A stretch of DNA of 64,000 bases, from positions 116,288 to 180,287 of the forward strand of contig NGBS01000009.1 of assembly GCA_002245135.1 (NCBI GenBank), in the 5' to 3' direction. Under the pieces are notes generated by a model that saw only the letters and a list, made by a program, of their open reading frames with translations, did not search any database and had not been told where the DNA came from. Shown piece after piece: positions 51,890 through 63,957 of this stretch (position 1 is the first letter of the stretch; the number at the start of each line of letters is the position of its first letter). A program made the translations under genes and the position numbers. The stretch is from Proteromonas lacertae (Eukaryota; Sar; Bigyra; Opalinata; Proteromonadidae).

Positions 51890-53933
51890 CTACAATTTAA
51901 TGTCATTGACTTGTTTAATAAGTTTTTCATACTCGACTTTTACTTCTGCAGATAAACCTTCACATTCCAGACCTTTATTTATTATATCTAAACATTCTTT
52001 TCTATCATCCTCACTTTTCACTAAATAGTATTTGATAGAAGCATATTTCAGATATTCTGTAGACATTTCCACAGATTTTTCACCGTAATGCTTTTTAGCA
52101 CAATAGAAAGACTCAGATACAATATCAAAAGCTTCCTGATAATGCCCCCATTTAGAAAGTCTAATTTATTTAATTATAGGTATATATATACACAAATCCT
52201 AATTCATCACACGTATTTGCCACTCCATATGATAATGGGTTAATAAACGTCTTTAAATTTTCCAATCTTTTCAATATCATGTGATAAATATCATCATCAT
52301 ATTCTATTATATACTATAACAACACATATATAAATACTATTTGATAGAATTGATAATAGATTAGTTATATCTTGATTATATTCTTTTAATTTACTATGCA
52401 GCTTTTCTGTTGAAAATTGTTTATTGCATTGACAACAATACGCTTGATTAAACTCCAATGGATCACAAAATAAAGGAATATGGCAATTATCACATAGATA
52501 TTTTATTTCTGTCAATTTTTCCTCACCTATAATGAATAAAGAAATGATAAAAATATTTATTTTATACTTGGTTTTACACATGCTTTACATGTACATTCAA
52601 AATTATATTCATTATACAATAAATGCTTTCTTCTCATAGAACTAACAACATTTTGAACTGTTGGTCCATACGATATTGTCATTTCTATATCTTTTTCTAC
52701 ATCATTCAATACAATTACACTTACACAATTATTATTGTATGATAACATACAATTTGGATCACAGTCATGATTTATATATGAAGTCATATTATATAATCCT
52801 ATTCCTAATTCTACAGTATTCATTTGAACCATTGATTCACTATTGAACATTGAATAAATGTTTATTTTTTGATGATTATATAGGACTTTGTAATAATAAA
52901 CTAAAAAATCATCAATTGATGGAATATCTCCTTTTAATATTGATTTATCTATTGTTTTGATATATTTATCAATAGTGGCTTTTACTCTTTCTAATCTGTC
53001 CAATTCTTTAGGTAATTCACAGTATAAATTGTTGATTCTTTCTGAATATTCTATATTTTCTATAAAATAAAATGAAAAAATGTTTAAAATTATACTCTGA
53101 TTATAATAATATAATGATAAAGCCAAATGACAAATAGTAAGAAATATATCATTCTTTATTACATAAGAAAAACATAAATGAGAATTTTTACTTTTATTTA
53201 AACATTCAATACTACAATAACCATAGAAACAATTACTACAATAAAATCGATTATTAGTAAACATCCCACAACAACTACAATATTCTTGAAAATGGTTTGT
53301 TTGAATAAATAACATTGGATTTTCTTCAATTATAACTGTATTCTTCTTGATTTCTTTTGTTATGACTATTCCTTTTCCTTTATTCTCAATATCTGCTACA
53401 TTTATATCATTACACACAATTTCACTTTCGTTGATTATATTTTGTTTGATCTGTTGTAATTTATTTCTATTTTCGTCGTTAATAAATTCTTTTGTCAATA
53501 AATCTTCAATATATTTTGAATATGATGAAGGAAGTGATTCTAGTTGCGCTATTACCTTTAACAATTTATACTGGTATTTTTCACTGGATGGATTGTATGT
53601 TACAGAATAATATAAATCCAAAAATGCAGCAACATAATGTTTTATGTTATAAAGGGATGTACCACGATTTGATAAAGTAATTGATAGAATATCATAGTTT
53701 TTTTCTTCAACAGACAATAATTCCAGCATCTGACTATACTCATTGATTGCTTTTTTATATTTCTTGTGAGCAAAAGAATCATTACCACTTGATTTTATTT
53801 CCATAATGTAATCTATATTGTTGAAATTATCTTTCACCATAATATGTTTATCTTTGAAAAGAAAAAAGCAAAAGAGTAAATTATGTAATTTTTGGTAATT
53901 TATAGTAATTGACATGTCAAAATGTCTTTTCAT
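51890..53933 (-). CDS. SMYD-type TPR-SET-MYND lysine methyltransferase (645 aa)
   Basis: Four exons, with introns at 52527-52567 (41 nt), 52304-52337 (34 nt) and 52161-52191 (31 nt). The CDS closes at 646 codons. The start at ATG 53933 is uncertain; a Met near residue 32 or 44 may be used. N-terminal TPR-like helices (GNDSFAHKKYKKAINEYSQM) precede the SET core, which is split around a MYND-like finger (YCSCCGMFTNNRFYCSNCFYGYCSIEC). Catalytic SET motifs are TSYINHDCDPNCMLSY and ISYGP, followed by post-SET CTCKAC. A second zinc knuckle (CDNC, CCQC) and C-terminal TPR-like helices follow. It probably methylates lysines of proteins or histones. SMYD proteins are known to interact with Hsp90 through TPR/MYND regions. 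The neighbouring MYND-AHSA1 gene makes a link attractive but unproven. Confidence 0.87.
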
Positions 53934-54203
53934 TTTGAATTAGTATCTCTTCGATGTGGAATTGATGTTTTAATTAACATATTACATATAGTTATTATTA
54001 TAATGTAAAATATCACTTTACACCATTTCTAAATTATATGTAAATAACCTCTTTATATTGATCATTTTTATTAATTAAAGTTTTATTGCATATTTCTATA
54101 TGCAGAGACATAATTATTTTCTTTAATTACATGCTCATTGATTAGAAAATTGAATTTTGGTAAAAACACAAATGTAATTTACTTAATCTGTAATTATTGA
54201 GAA
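53934..54203. promoter_or_regulatory. 270-bp divergent intergenic region
   Basis: This AT-rich spacer separates the SMYD-type gene (minus) from the giant FAMeT/fibrinogen gene (plus). I see no ORF, RNA gene or repeat in it. It must contain both promoters, but no motif can be named. Confidence 0.5.
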
Positions 54204-57200
54204 ATGAATTTCAGATTTACCACTGTTCTGCTTCTGATATTTGCTTCTTGCTGTTACTGTATTCATTACTTTTTAATCATTGTATAGGCAAGTCCTTCAA
54301 AGCTGAAATTACCGCTGATAGCCATGGACCTTTTGGAGAAAAACAATTACCTATCAAGATCAGAGTTGTATTTGAATAGTATACATTTCTTTCAATTACT
54401 TTTTACATAGTGCTGTTGTTGATTTACCAAAAGAAGGTTTAGTTGGTGCAAATTGGACAATTGGTAATATTGCTGCTTCCGAAGATAACATGACATTTAC
54501 TGTAGATTTAACTCCAGTAAACAAGTTAATATGGGGTGAAAGTCCAATTTATTTGAAAGAAGGAGCTTGTAAAAGAAGTGCCGAAAATCACACTGAAGAA
54601 AGTAATTCTCGTTCAAACACGTTTTACATTTCTTATGGTTCAACAGTGGAAGATGATTGGATGGATTGTTTTCATATAAAGAGTTTTCATCCAGAATATC
54701 GTAGTGGTTTATATTACATAACCTTTCAAAATACTCGTAAAGCTGGTTTAACTTATTGTGATCAAGAAACAGCAGGTGGTGGTTGGACATTGTTTTATGC
54801 AAATGCTGCTTATCATAATATGACAAAGAAGAGGAGTTATAATGAATATATGCAAGATCGAAAGAATGATAACTTAGCTGATTTAAGTAAATATGGTTAT
54901 CACAGTAAAGAATTAGGAGGAATGTTAGATTTTGATGAATTAACTTCATTCTATTCGTTGATGGGAAAAGATATTGGTGGTAGATGGAAAAGCAATGAAT
55001 ATGCGATAATGGTATTTCCATCTAATTTTGTATTACAAGAATTCTTAAAACATACACTAGTAAGTGGTAATGAATGTAGTCAAATGCCAAATGGTGAATC
55101 ATTTACTTATCGTAATAGTAATGGAATGGAATATAAATTTGATTCGTTAAAGAATTATAATGGTCAAGGATATGGTTGGCAAGATTGTATGTCTGAAAAA
55201 CCACCAGAAACACCAGGTTCCAATGTAGAGAATTGTCCAAGACATGTATTATATGCAATTAATGATAAAAGTGATAATATGAGAGTTCGTGGTATATTTG
55301 GTTTTATTGGTGATGATGAAAGTGCAACTGCTCGATATTTTGTAAGACCTCGTCGAGATTTACAACCACCAATGCCTGTATTATCCTCTAATACTGGTAA
55401 TCCAGCTACAATAGTTCCAATAACAGTGACATTGACATTTAGTGAAGTTGTATTTGGAATGAATGCAACTGGAATTGAATGTTTACATTGTAAAGTTTAT
55501 AATTTTGTAAAATCTCCAATAAATGATTATACATATGTATTTGATGTTCATCCAACGAAATTAGAAAATGTGACAATTGGAATAGTTGTAAAAGAAGGTG
55601 TTTGTGAAGATATGGATCATTTAAAGAATGAAGCTAGTCTTCCATTGAATTATTCATTAACTGGTGATTTTTATTTATTAAAATATGCTCAAAATCCATT
55701 AAATCAGAGTTTTGGATATTGGTTAAATAGTTGGAGATCAAAAGATGTGAGTTATTTATATGGAACATTTGGAATTCAAGCAAGTGGTCATTTCCGAATT
55801 GGTTTATCTGCAAGTAAAGGCATAAGTCATCCCATGTTAATATTAGATATTGGTGATGGAAATAATCGTCAAATTCATAAAATAATTCATACAAATGCTG
55901 ATGGTAAAGAAAGTATCTTAGCTCAAAAAGAATATGATTTGAAAATCACAAGTTATGATTATTCTAAAATCTTCTTCATCTATAATTATGGTCAAATAGC
56001 AATTGGTTTAGGTGACAATATAACCAGTAAAGCTGTAATAGAATATAGTTGTCAAGATGCTGAGAAAGTAAAAGTGAAATATGCTTCTTATGGTTCAAGT
56101 CCAGTATCTGGTATTGTTTATATGTATCCTTCCATTGGTCCATTAGATGATGGTGCTGAATTCACAGTAAAATTAAACACCAGTGCTCCAACTCCAGCTT
56201 TTGAACCATTTTATGTAACCTTGGTATTTAGTCGAAATGTATTGACATTATCTAAAAGTGGAATAGTTGCAAATGATAAAGGTGATTGGTTATCTGATTT
56301 AGAGAAGATTACTGATCGAATTTATATATTCAAAGTATCTCCAGAAGTAACAAGTGATACATCAATTACAATAATGGTAAAAGCTGATGCTGCTTTGAGT
56401 GTAGATGGAGCTAAATCTAAAGAATCATTACCATTAGTAATAGCTTATCGTTCATCAAAAATAACAGCCAAATTAACACCTGAATGTCCAGAAAGTGGTT
56501 ATGTTGTAGTTCCAATGACAGTAACACTTACATTTAATAGAAATATTGTTGATTTTACTATAGATAAAATTGCCACATATTCAAGTAGTAAAATGATTGA
56601 AAACTTTCATGGTAAAGATAGAACTTATACATTTGATATTGTTCCATTTACTGAATTTGCTTCTTTTTATATAAATAGAGATTCAATACATGATGAAGCA
56701 GGACAATCAAATGAACAACTATTTTACATTATCCTATTTGGTGCTGTACAAAATTATACAATGATTCAATATTTTATGATTTTCCATTATGGTTAGATGG
56801 TTGGTCAACTAATGAAGTAGGAACAATAAATGGTGAATTTAAATTAAGAACAATACAAAATTTTTATATTGGTTTATCTACCTCAAAAAGTGATACATCA
56901 AATAGATATGAATTTGCTTTAGGTTTTCCATCAAAGAATTCTTCTGAATTTACATTAAATTCTGTTATAAGATATTATGAAGGTAATAAAAAAGTTTTAA
57001 AATCAGTTGATAAAGCAATATTTTCACCTGGCAAATGGAGAAATGTGAAATTTTATGTAGATGAAGGAAATTTGACATTATTAGTGGGTGATGAGACATT
57101 AATAAGTGCTATAGATCCTGAACCACTTCGTGTAGAATTTGTATCTTTCAGTATAATTGATGTTCAAGCTGATCTTCGAAATATAGCAATTGGTCCAAAC

Positions 57201-60200
57201 GAATTAGTATCACCAACTGTAAATATTTCAAGTAATAGTGAAAATCCAGCTCGTTCAATACCAGTATGGGTAACAGTGACATTTTCAGTTCCAGTAGTTG
57301 AATTTGATGAGAATGATATTATACCAATGAATGGTTATAGAAGTAATTTAACTGACACTGGAGATCATAAGCATTTCCAGTTTGAATTATATCCAACCAA
57401 AACTGATTATTTCTGTGGTGTAACAATTCGTGCTGGTGCTGCTTTATCTGAACAAGGCCGATTTCCATCTAAAGCTTCTAACCCATTTTCTATTACCGCT
57501 TCTGATATATTAGAATTTGATTTAGACCCAATGAAAGGTGTTTTCTATTTATGGTATGATGATTTTTACAGTTTAAATGCAGCTAATAGTTGGACAACAT
57601 TTACTGCTTATGGTTCTGGTTCATTCTATTTAGCTTTTGGTTCTGATAAGAGTTCAGGATCTAATAGATATGAATTATTATTTGATGGTCCAAATCATGT
57701 GAATTCAATCACAAGAGTATTCCAAGGTAAAAAGACAGAAATGTCTAAAATCACCAAAGAAATAGCAAAAGGAGAAAGTGGTGTGAATTTATGGGGTGCA
57801 GTTCAAAATGGTGTAATTAGAATGGGTTTAGGAACAGTGATAGGTGAACAAGAAATAGCAAAAACTCAAGATAGTAGTGTAATACCTGTAGAATTTATGA
57901 GTTGGGCAACTGGTGATGATTCTGCAGTTTATCGAAATATTCAAAGTGGAGAACATGAAACTTCAATGTCCGTTGAAATAACAACAAATATGGATTTCAT
58001 AGTGAAAACTGCTCCAGTAACTGCAATATTTACATTCCCTCATCCTGTAGAAGATTTCATATTTAGTAGTATAAAATTTGATAAAGATTGTGAGAAAGGT
58101 TATAGTTTATTTAAGATTGATGAATATAACTATGCAATTGGTGTATTTAATAAACCAAATCGAACTTGTTCATTCTATTTACCTGGTCATAGTGTTTGTG
58201 ATTTCTCTGGAAATTGGAATTCTAAATCGAATACAGTGATAATAAATCCAAGTGATGAAGTCTTTCAATTCAAATTTGATTATTCAATGGATCATATTTA
58301 TAGTTTCTATTATGACAATTGGAAATCATTCGATTCAAGTGAAACAAACATTACATTTGATGTGAAATGTACTCAAAATGTTTATATTGCTTTATCTGAA
58401 TTTGTTCCAATCAATACAACTTCGTATGAAATAATATTAGGTGCTCAATATAATACTGAAATTCGATTGAATTCCTTAAGTGCTGATGGTACAGCTATAT
58501 TATTATCTCGATCTAATGTTCCAGTTTGTTCAGCAGATACATATGTTTCAATGTATATAACAGTAGCAAACACTGAAAAAGGAGTAAGAATAACAGTAGG
58601 AAGTGGTAAAGAATTTGGTGAGAATATATTATTAAGATATTATGATTCATCTGCTTCAACAATCAAACAAAAGTATGTATTATTCCGAACTGAAGGTTAT
58701 GGAATTGATGTAAAGAATATAGCTGTAGGTCCAGCCAGTGGTGATGTTTCAGCTCCAACAGCCACACTATCAACAAAATTCTTAAATCCAACTTCAACAT
58801 TACCAGTTAGTTGTACTTTAACATTCAGTGAACCAGTTCAAGGAATGAATGAGAAATTATTAAAAACAGTAAATGCTCAAATCAAAGGATATTTCCAGTT
58901 GACTTCTTCAACATATTTCTTCTATTTACTTCCAATATCATCTCAAAGAGAAGCAACAGTTCAATTACCTGAAGGTTTAGTAATTGATCGAGCTGGAAAT
59001 GGAAATAAAGCCTCCAATGTATTAATGATTCAATTAGCTGCTTCTATATTTGATTTTGGTTTATTTGGAGATCAACACCGCTATTATTCATATTATTATG
59101 AACAATGGAAATCTACAACACCTGGTGAAGTAATGGTTGATTTCTATGCAAGTGGCGAGCAATCCTTATGTGTTCAATTAATATCTAATCCAAATGTAGA
59201 ATATCCATATTATGAATTTTGCATAGATTTAAGGGAAGGAAGTATTATTTACGAAAATAGTTATACTGAATTATCTAAGGTTGATAGTACTGATTGGATT
59301 GTTCCAGATGAATATCGTCATTTTGGATTTGGTGTTAAAGATGGCATTTTGAATGCATATTACAATAATTTAGTTGTAATGAATCATACATTTGTGAATG
59401 AAAATTGGAAGACTTTACAATATGTTTCATTTACTGGAAGTACATCACCAATTAATATTCGTCAAATAAGAGTAACTCCATATAATGGAGCAAGTGATAG
59501 ACCAGTTCCAACATTGTTAGTCAAAACCCCAGAACCAATTGAACAAGTTCCAATCTCAATGGAATTAATATTCAATATTCCAGTAACAGGAGTATATGAT
59601 GAAAGTATATTGAATATAACTGAAGGTAAAGGATATATAATGGATTTCCAAAATGTAGGTGGTAAATATTTGTTTGATTTTATTCCTTATTTATCTAATT
59701 CAACTACAAAATTGGAAGTAGTAGAAGGTAAAGCAATGTCTCGAACTGGTATAAATTCCACAAGTTCAAGTGTTTCAGTAAAGATTGGTAGTGATATAAA
59801 ATTCTATTTAGCTTTACCATTATATAATGATATTGGTTTTCGAAATAGTGCTTGGCAAAGTTCTCGATATGGTCATGTTTATGTAGTATTTGATGCTAGA
59901 TGTAGTAATGATATAACAATAATCTTAACCACAACATTAAAGAATGCAAATCCCAAATATATAATAACATTAGGAAGTAATAAAAACACTCGAACTGAAA
60001 TCCAAAGAATTCAAAATCAATATGTGAGTAGTGTAAGTTATTTAGGTGAAAGACCAATGTGTAATGATTATCGAGATGTATCTTATTGGATAGAACAAAA
60101 TGGTAATCAGATTCATATTGGTTCAGGTCGTCAAATAGGTCATAATACATTATATAAATATACTGATCCTCAACCATTCTCAAGCCGTTATGTATCATTC

Positions 60201-63200
60201 AGTGCTTGGGATACAAGTGTATTATACTCAAACATCCAAGTTGGTCCATATGATAAAAACAGTGTAGAAGGTGTAATATTTACCGAAACAATAATGCCAA
60301 CCAATGTCGAAAAGATAGTGTGTGAAATCTATTGGACTAATCCAGTGGAAGATTTCACAATAGCTGATATAATAGCTACAAGTGTGAATGTGAATAATTT
60401 AACTCAAAAGAATAATCAATGGTATACATTTGATGTATATCCTCAATCTTGTGGTGTTCATGAAATCTATATTCCTGCTAATGCTGTTTGGACAAAAGAA
60501 GGAGTAAAAAATAATAAAACCTTACCATTATTTATTGAATGGTGTAATGAAAGACCAAAGCCAGTAATGTATGTTCCAACTCCAATTTCTGTCGAATATA
60601 CTCCAATTCCTGTTTATATTGAATTCCAAAGACCAGTATATGGTTTTACAGTAGAAGATTTTACACTAAGTGGTGATAAAGCAACAGCTACTTTATTAAC
60701 TCAATTGAATAATTTAGTATATCAAGTATTAATAACTCCAAGTGGCGATAGTGTTAATAATGTGAACATTGAAATCGAAGAAAATCAATTACAAGATGTA
60801 TATGGGAATAACAATGAAGCTAGTGGAGTATATCGATTACCTAAATATAGTTCAAATGTGAAAGTATTTTCAGCTAATGAAAGTTATTACAATGTTCCAT
60901 TAATCTTATCTCAATGGTCAACAAAGACAGAAGGAATTTGTACAATAAAATTTGAAGCATTATGTACCAATGATATGTATATTTCTTTTTCTCAAGGTTT
61001 TACAGAAAATGAAGATAGTTATGCGATAGTCCCAGGAGCAAGTGGAAATACAGAATCAAGAATTCAAATAGGAAGTACCGTAATGGAATATGCTCATGGT
61101 GCAGTATGTAAACCATGGAGATATGTATCTTATTGGGCTTCATTTGATGGAAGAAAGATTTCATTTGGTTTAGGAAATGAAATAGGAAAGAATGTAACAA
61201 TATCTTATACAGACACGAAGGATCGAAAGAATATGTATATTGGTTTAAGTAACTGGGATAATATAGTATTATATCGAAAGATTGAGATAGGTCCAGATAG
61301 TTATATGCCAGTTCGTGCTTCAATAAGATTAAGTACAAACTCATTATTATACAAATCAAAACCCAATAAAAGGTAATTTAACATTCACAAAAGCTGTGAA
61401 AGATTTTGATCAAAGTAAATTGAATATAACAGGTGGTAGTACAATTAGTTTATTCACCAAAATAAGTAATGTACTTTATCAATTTGAAATAACTCCTAAA
61501 GAAGGATATAGTACAATTAATTTACCTAGTAATTCTGTAGTAGGTGAAGATGGTAAAAATAATGAAGAATCCAATATGATAGGATTTTATTATACAACAG
61601 CTGGTTTATATGGTTCATTTTCATCTCCAGTAGAAGATGTAGAAGTAATTCCATTCCCATTATGGTTAAGTTGGAATAAACCAGTTCTTGATTTTAGTAC
61701 TGATAAGATCCAATCTTCATCACATGGTTATTATAATGATACAGCAACAACTGGAAGTGTATTTTATATGAATGCTGCTTATACTGAAAGTATAACCAAA
61801 GTATCAATTGCTGAAAAGAAAATAACCTCGACATCTGGTGATTTAAATTTAGAAGTAATGACATATGAAGTACCTCCATATGCTGCTCAATTAAAGAATT
61901 ATAATGTTCCAGCTAATCGAAATGGTGAACCATTTGCAGTAAATACTTGGTGTAATAAAGGTCGAAATCACATGTATGTAAGTTTCCAAGCTGATTGTTC
62001 TGATGGTTTAGCTGTTGGTTTTACTCCTAATTTGAATGAAAAAATGAATGTTTATGAAATAGAGATAAGTCATTTTGGTAATTCTAAGAGTACAATAAAA
62101 AGAGTTCGAAATACAGCTGTAAAAGCAAGTCATGAAGAAAGCTTTATGTAGTAGTGGAAAATTAATATCATTATGGGCTAAAATAGTAAATGGTACAATA
62201 ACAGTAGGTAAAGGTGTAACAGTTGATGAGAATGAGATAATGAAATATGTTGATGATAATCCATTAGAAGTGAAATATGTTTATTTCTCATCTTATTCTG
62301 ATAAAGTAAAAATAAGTGAAATATCTGTAGGTCCAACCAATCTTGATACTCCAATATTAACAGTGAAAGAAGCTGCAAGTGAAGAATATGCGATGGTAAT
62401 TCCTGTATCTTTAAGTCATCCAGGTATAGTATATTGTTTCCCTCGTTTATATCCAAGTACAACTCCCTTAAGACAACACTTCTTATTATATGGTAAACAT
62501 GTTCGAGTAGAAGCTGAATCAATGAAAGATATCCATGTTTATAACTTGACAGGTGGTGCTAGATATTCCGTTTGGTGTTATGCTGAAGATGATAATGGTG
62601 TTCCAATAACTGATGATAATATGTATAAACAAGGTCAAACAGTGACAGTAAAAGGATCCTCTCCTTATCCAATTCCTTATATTTATTATATAGCTGGAAA
62701 GAGACTAGTTTAAAGATTTCTTGTGGCAATGAATTCAATGGGAACATTAATAGCTTATGCAGTTCCAGTTGGTTCAAAGAAACCCAGCCAACATGAAATA
62801 AGAAATTATGGACAGCAATACTATTTAGAAGAACCAAACAAAGAATATGATGTAGAATATAGTAAAGGAATAGTTTATTTAGTATCTTATGATATTTATT
62901 TTGTTACATATGTAAGTGGTATAGTATCTCCTGAAAATATGATAGCTTCAACTCAACATACAGTTGATACAGATGGAACATGTGAAATATTTAATAATGT
63001 AATGTGTAATGATGCAGGTAGTTGTTTAGATGGTGAATGTGTATGTAATCCTGGTTATCATGGATATAATTGTAATGTTCAATGTGCTGGTTGGACAGGT
63101 GAATCTGATTGTGATGGTCATGGAGAATGTAATGGGTTTAGTGGTCAATGTCAATGTAAAAAATTATATCATGGTAAAGCTTGTAATATTCAATGTCCAA

Positions 63201-63499
63201 ATAATGGTGTAAATGAATGTAATGGTCATGGTTTCTGTAGTGTTGAAAATAATAAAGGAGTATGTCATTGTCATGAACCTTATGAAGGAAGTGGATGTGA
63301 GATTGGTCCAGCTGAAAAGAAGAAGAAACAAACAACCTTTATAATAATTGGTTCAGTATGTGGTGTAGTTGTATTGATTGGAATAGCTGGTTTGATAATT
63401 TGGTTGAATAGAGCTAAGATTCCCAAGGCATTACCTACGAAAGTTAAAGCAAAGGGTGATTTAGATGCTGATGTATGGATGTATAACCAATTATCATAA
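54204..63499 (+). CDS. Giant single-pass surface protein: fibrinogen-like, Ig-like/FAMeT repeats, EGF (about 3,077 aa)
   Basis: Three exons; introns 54259-54287 and 54379-54410 both lie within the first 210 bp. Frame breaks near 56775 (-1), 61363 and 62138 (+1 each) are corrected, giving 3,078 codons. An in-frame TAA at 62711-62713 remains. Order: signal peptide (MNFRFTTVLLLIFASCC); Ig-like domain; fibrinogen-like domain (AGGGWTLFYANA, CSQMPNGESFTY); alternating bacterial-type Ig-like domains (PVxxTxTFSxPV) and about eight FAMeT domains (FYYDNWKS type, followed by YVSYWIEQNG and CKPWRYVSYWAS segments); two FN3-like copies of a YCYAEDDNG-type domain; three EGF-like repeats (CDGHGECNGFSGQCQC); one TM helix (FIIIGSVCGVVVLIGIAGL); and a short basic tail. 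It is probably an adhesion or recognition receptor. The ligand is unknown. Confidence 0.87.
62711..62713 (+). other. In-frame TAA between the two FN3-like domains of the giant FAMeT gene
   Basis: The frame is open on both sides (IAGKRLV, then RFLVAMNSMGTLIAYAV), and both sides are clearly one domain family, since the second domain repeats the first. No GT..AG intron removes the TAA and keeps frame. Two compensating indels, a base error or a true premature stop are possible. If it is real, the protein would lose its second FN3-like domain, EGF repeats and membrane anchor, becoming secreted. Confidence 0.6.
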
Positions 63500-63837
63500 A
63501 TTTGTTTTACTTTCTATTTCTTTTCATGATATTATTATTATTAATTGCTATAGAATTGTTTAATTGGATAAATATAAAATAGTATTATAATACTAACATA
63601 TATCTAGTTATTATTTGATATTTAAATATAATTTGTATAAATAAATCATTGATACATATATATGAAAGATGAAAAGAGTATTACAGTCTTTAAGTAACTG
63701 AACAATAAACCCAATTCAACAAGAATATAAAATAAAAATAAAGCAAATTATAGAATGTAGAATATTTTAAGTTATAATATGTAAAGACGATGTAATGTAG
63801 TAGCTAGAAGAAGAATCCTGGATCAAAATATCATCAA
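63500..63837. other. AT-rich intergenic region, about 340 bp
   Basis: I see no convincing gene, repeat or RNA here. The frame is closed on both strands apart from short fragments. It is the 3' flank of the giant FAMeT gene and probably the 3' flank of a convergent minus-strand gene. Confidence 0.5.
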
Positions 63838-63957
63838 TCAAACTGAAAGGATAAATTGACATTCCTTTTTACTTCTATTTGCTTCATTTTTACTTAAATC
63901 ACTTGTTAAAGGAGTTCCTTTCTTTAACAGTATACGATTCTTATGCTCTGGTTCACT
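63838..63957 (-). CDS. Possible C-terminal exon of a minus-strand gene running off the window
   Basis: Reading the minus strand from 63957 to the TGA at 63838-63840 gives about 39 codons (HKNRILLKKGTPLTSD, then a Lys/Asn-rich end FILSV). Codon choice (GAA, AAT, TTA) fits local genes. Upstream, the frame meets a stop at 63958-63960, so an intron or a different acceptor would be needed, and no TAG acceptor matches exactly. It is listed because it is open and coding-like, but it could be chance. Confidence 0.3.
   Translation of the reverse strand, partial: SEPEHKNRILLKKGTPLTSDLSKNEANRSKKECQFILSV

Noticed and set aside
56741-56796. A GTGCTG..TAG intron instead of a frame break near 56775
   Set aside because: It has an unusual donor and would remove a well-conserved FAMeT start (YDFPLWLDGW-like), while one added T in the TTTT run restores it.
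23590-62160. Programmed +1 frameshifting in which the ribosome skips the first base of a stop codon (TAA, TAG or TGA), as ten breaks would restore frame that way
   Set aside because: Any extra base upstream gives the same outcome. The conserved Cys at the 23892 and 62138 sites and the PI/V motif at 61363 fit an upstream homopolymer insertion better. Four other breaks are -1 and cannot be explained. No common slippery sequence precedes the stops. Reads or cDNA at these sites would decide it.
1-63499. Non-standard genetic code
   Set aside because: TAA, TAG and TGA all terminate clear CDSs, and no TAA/TAG/TGA falls inside a conserved motif except the isolated TAA at 62711.
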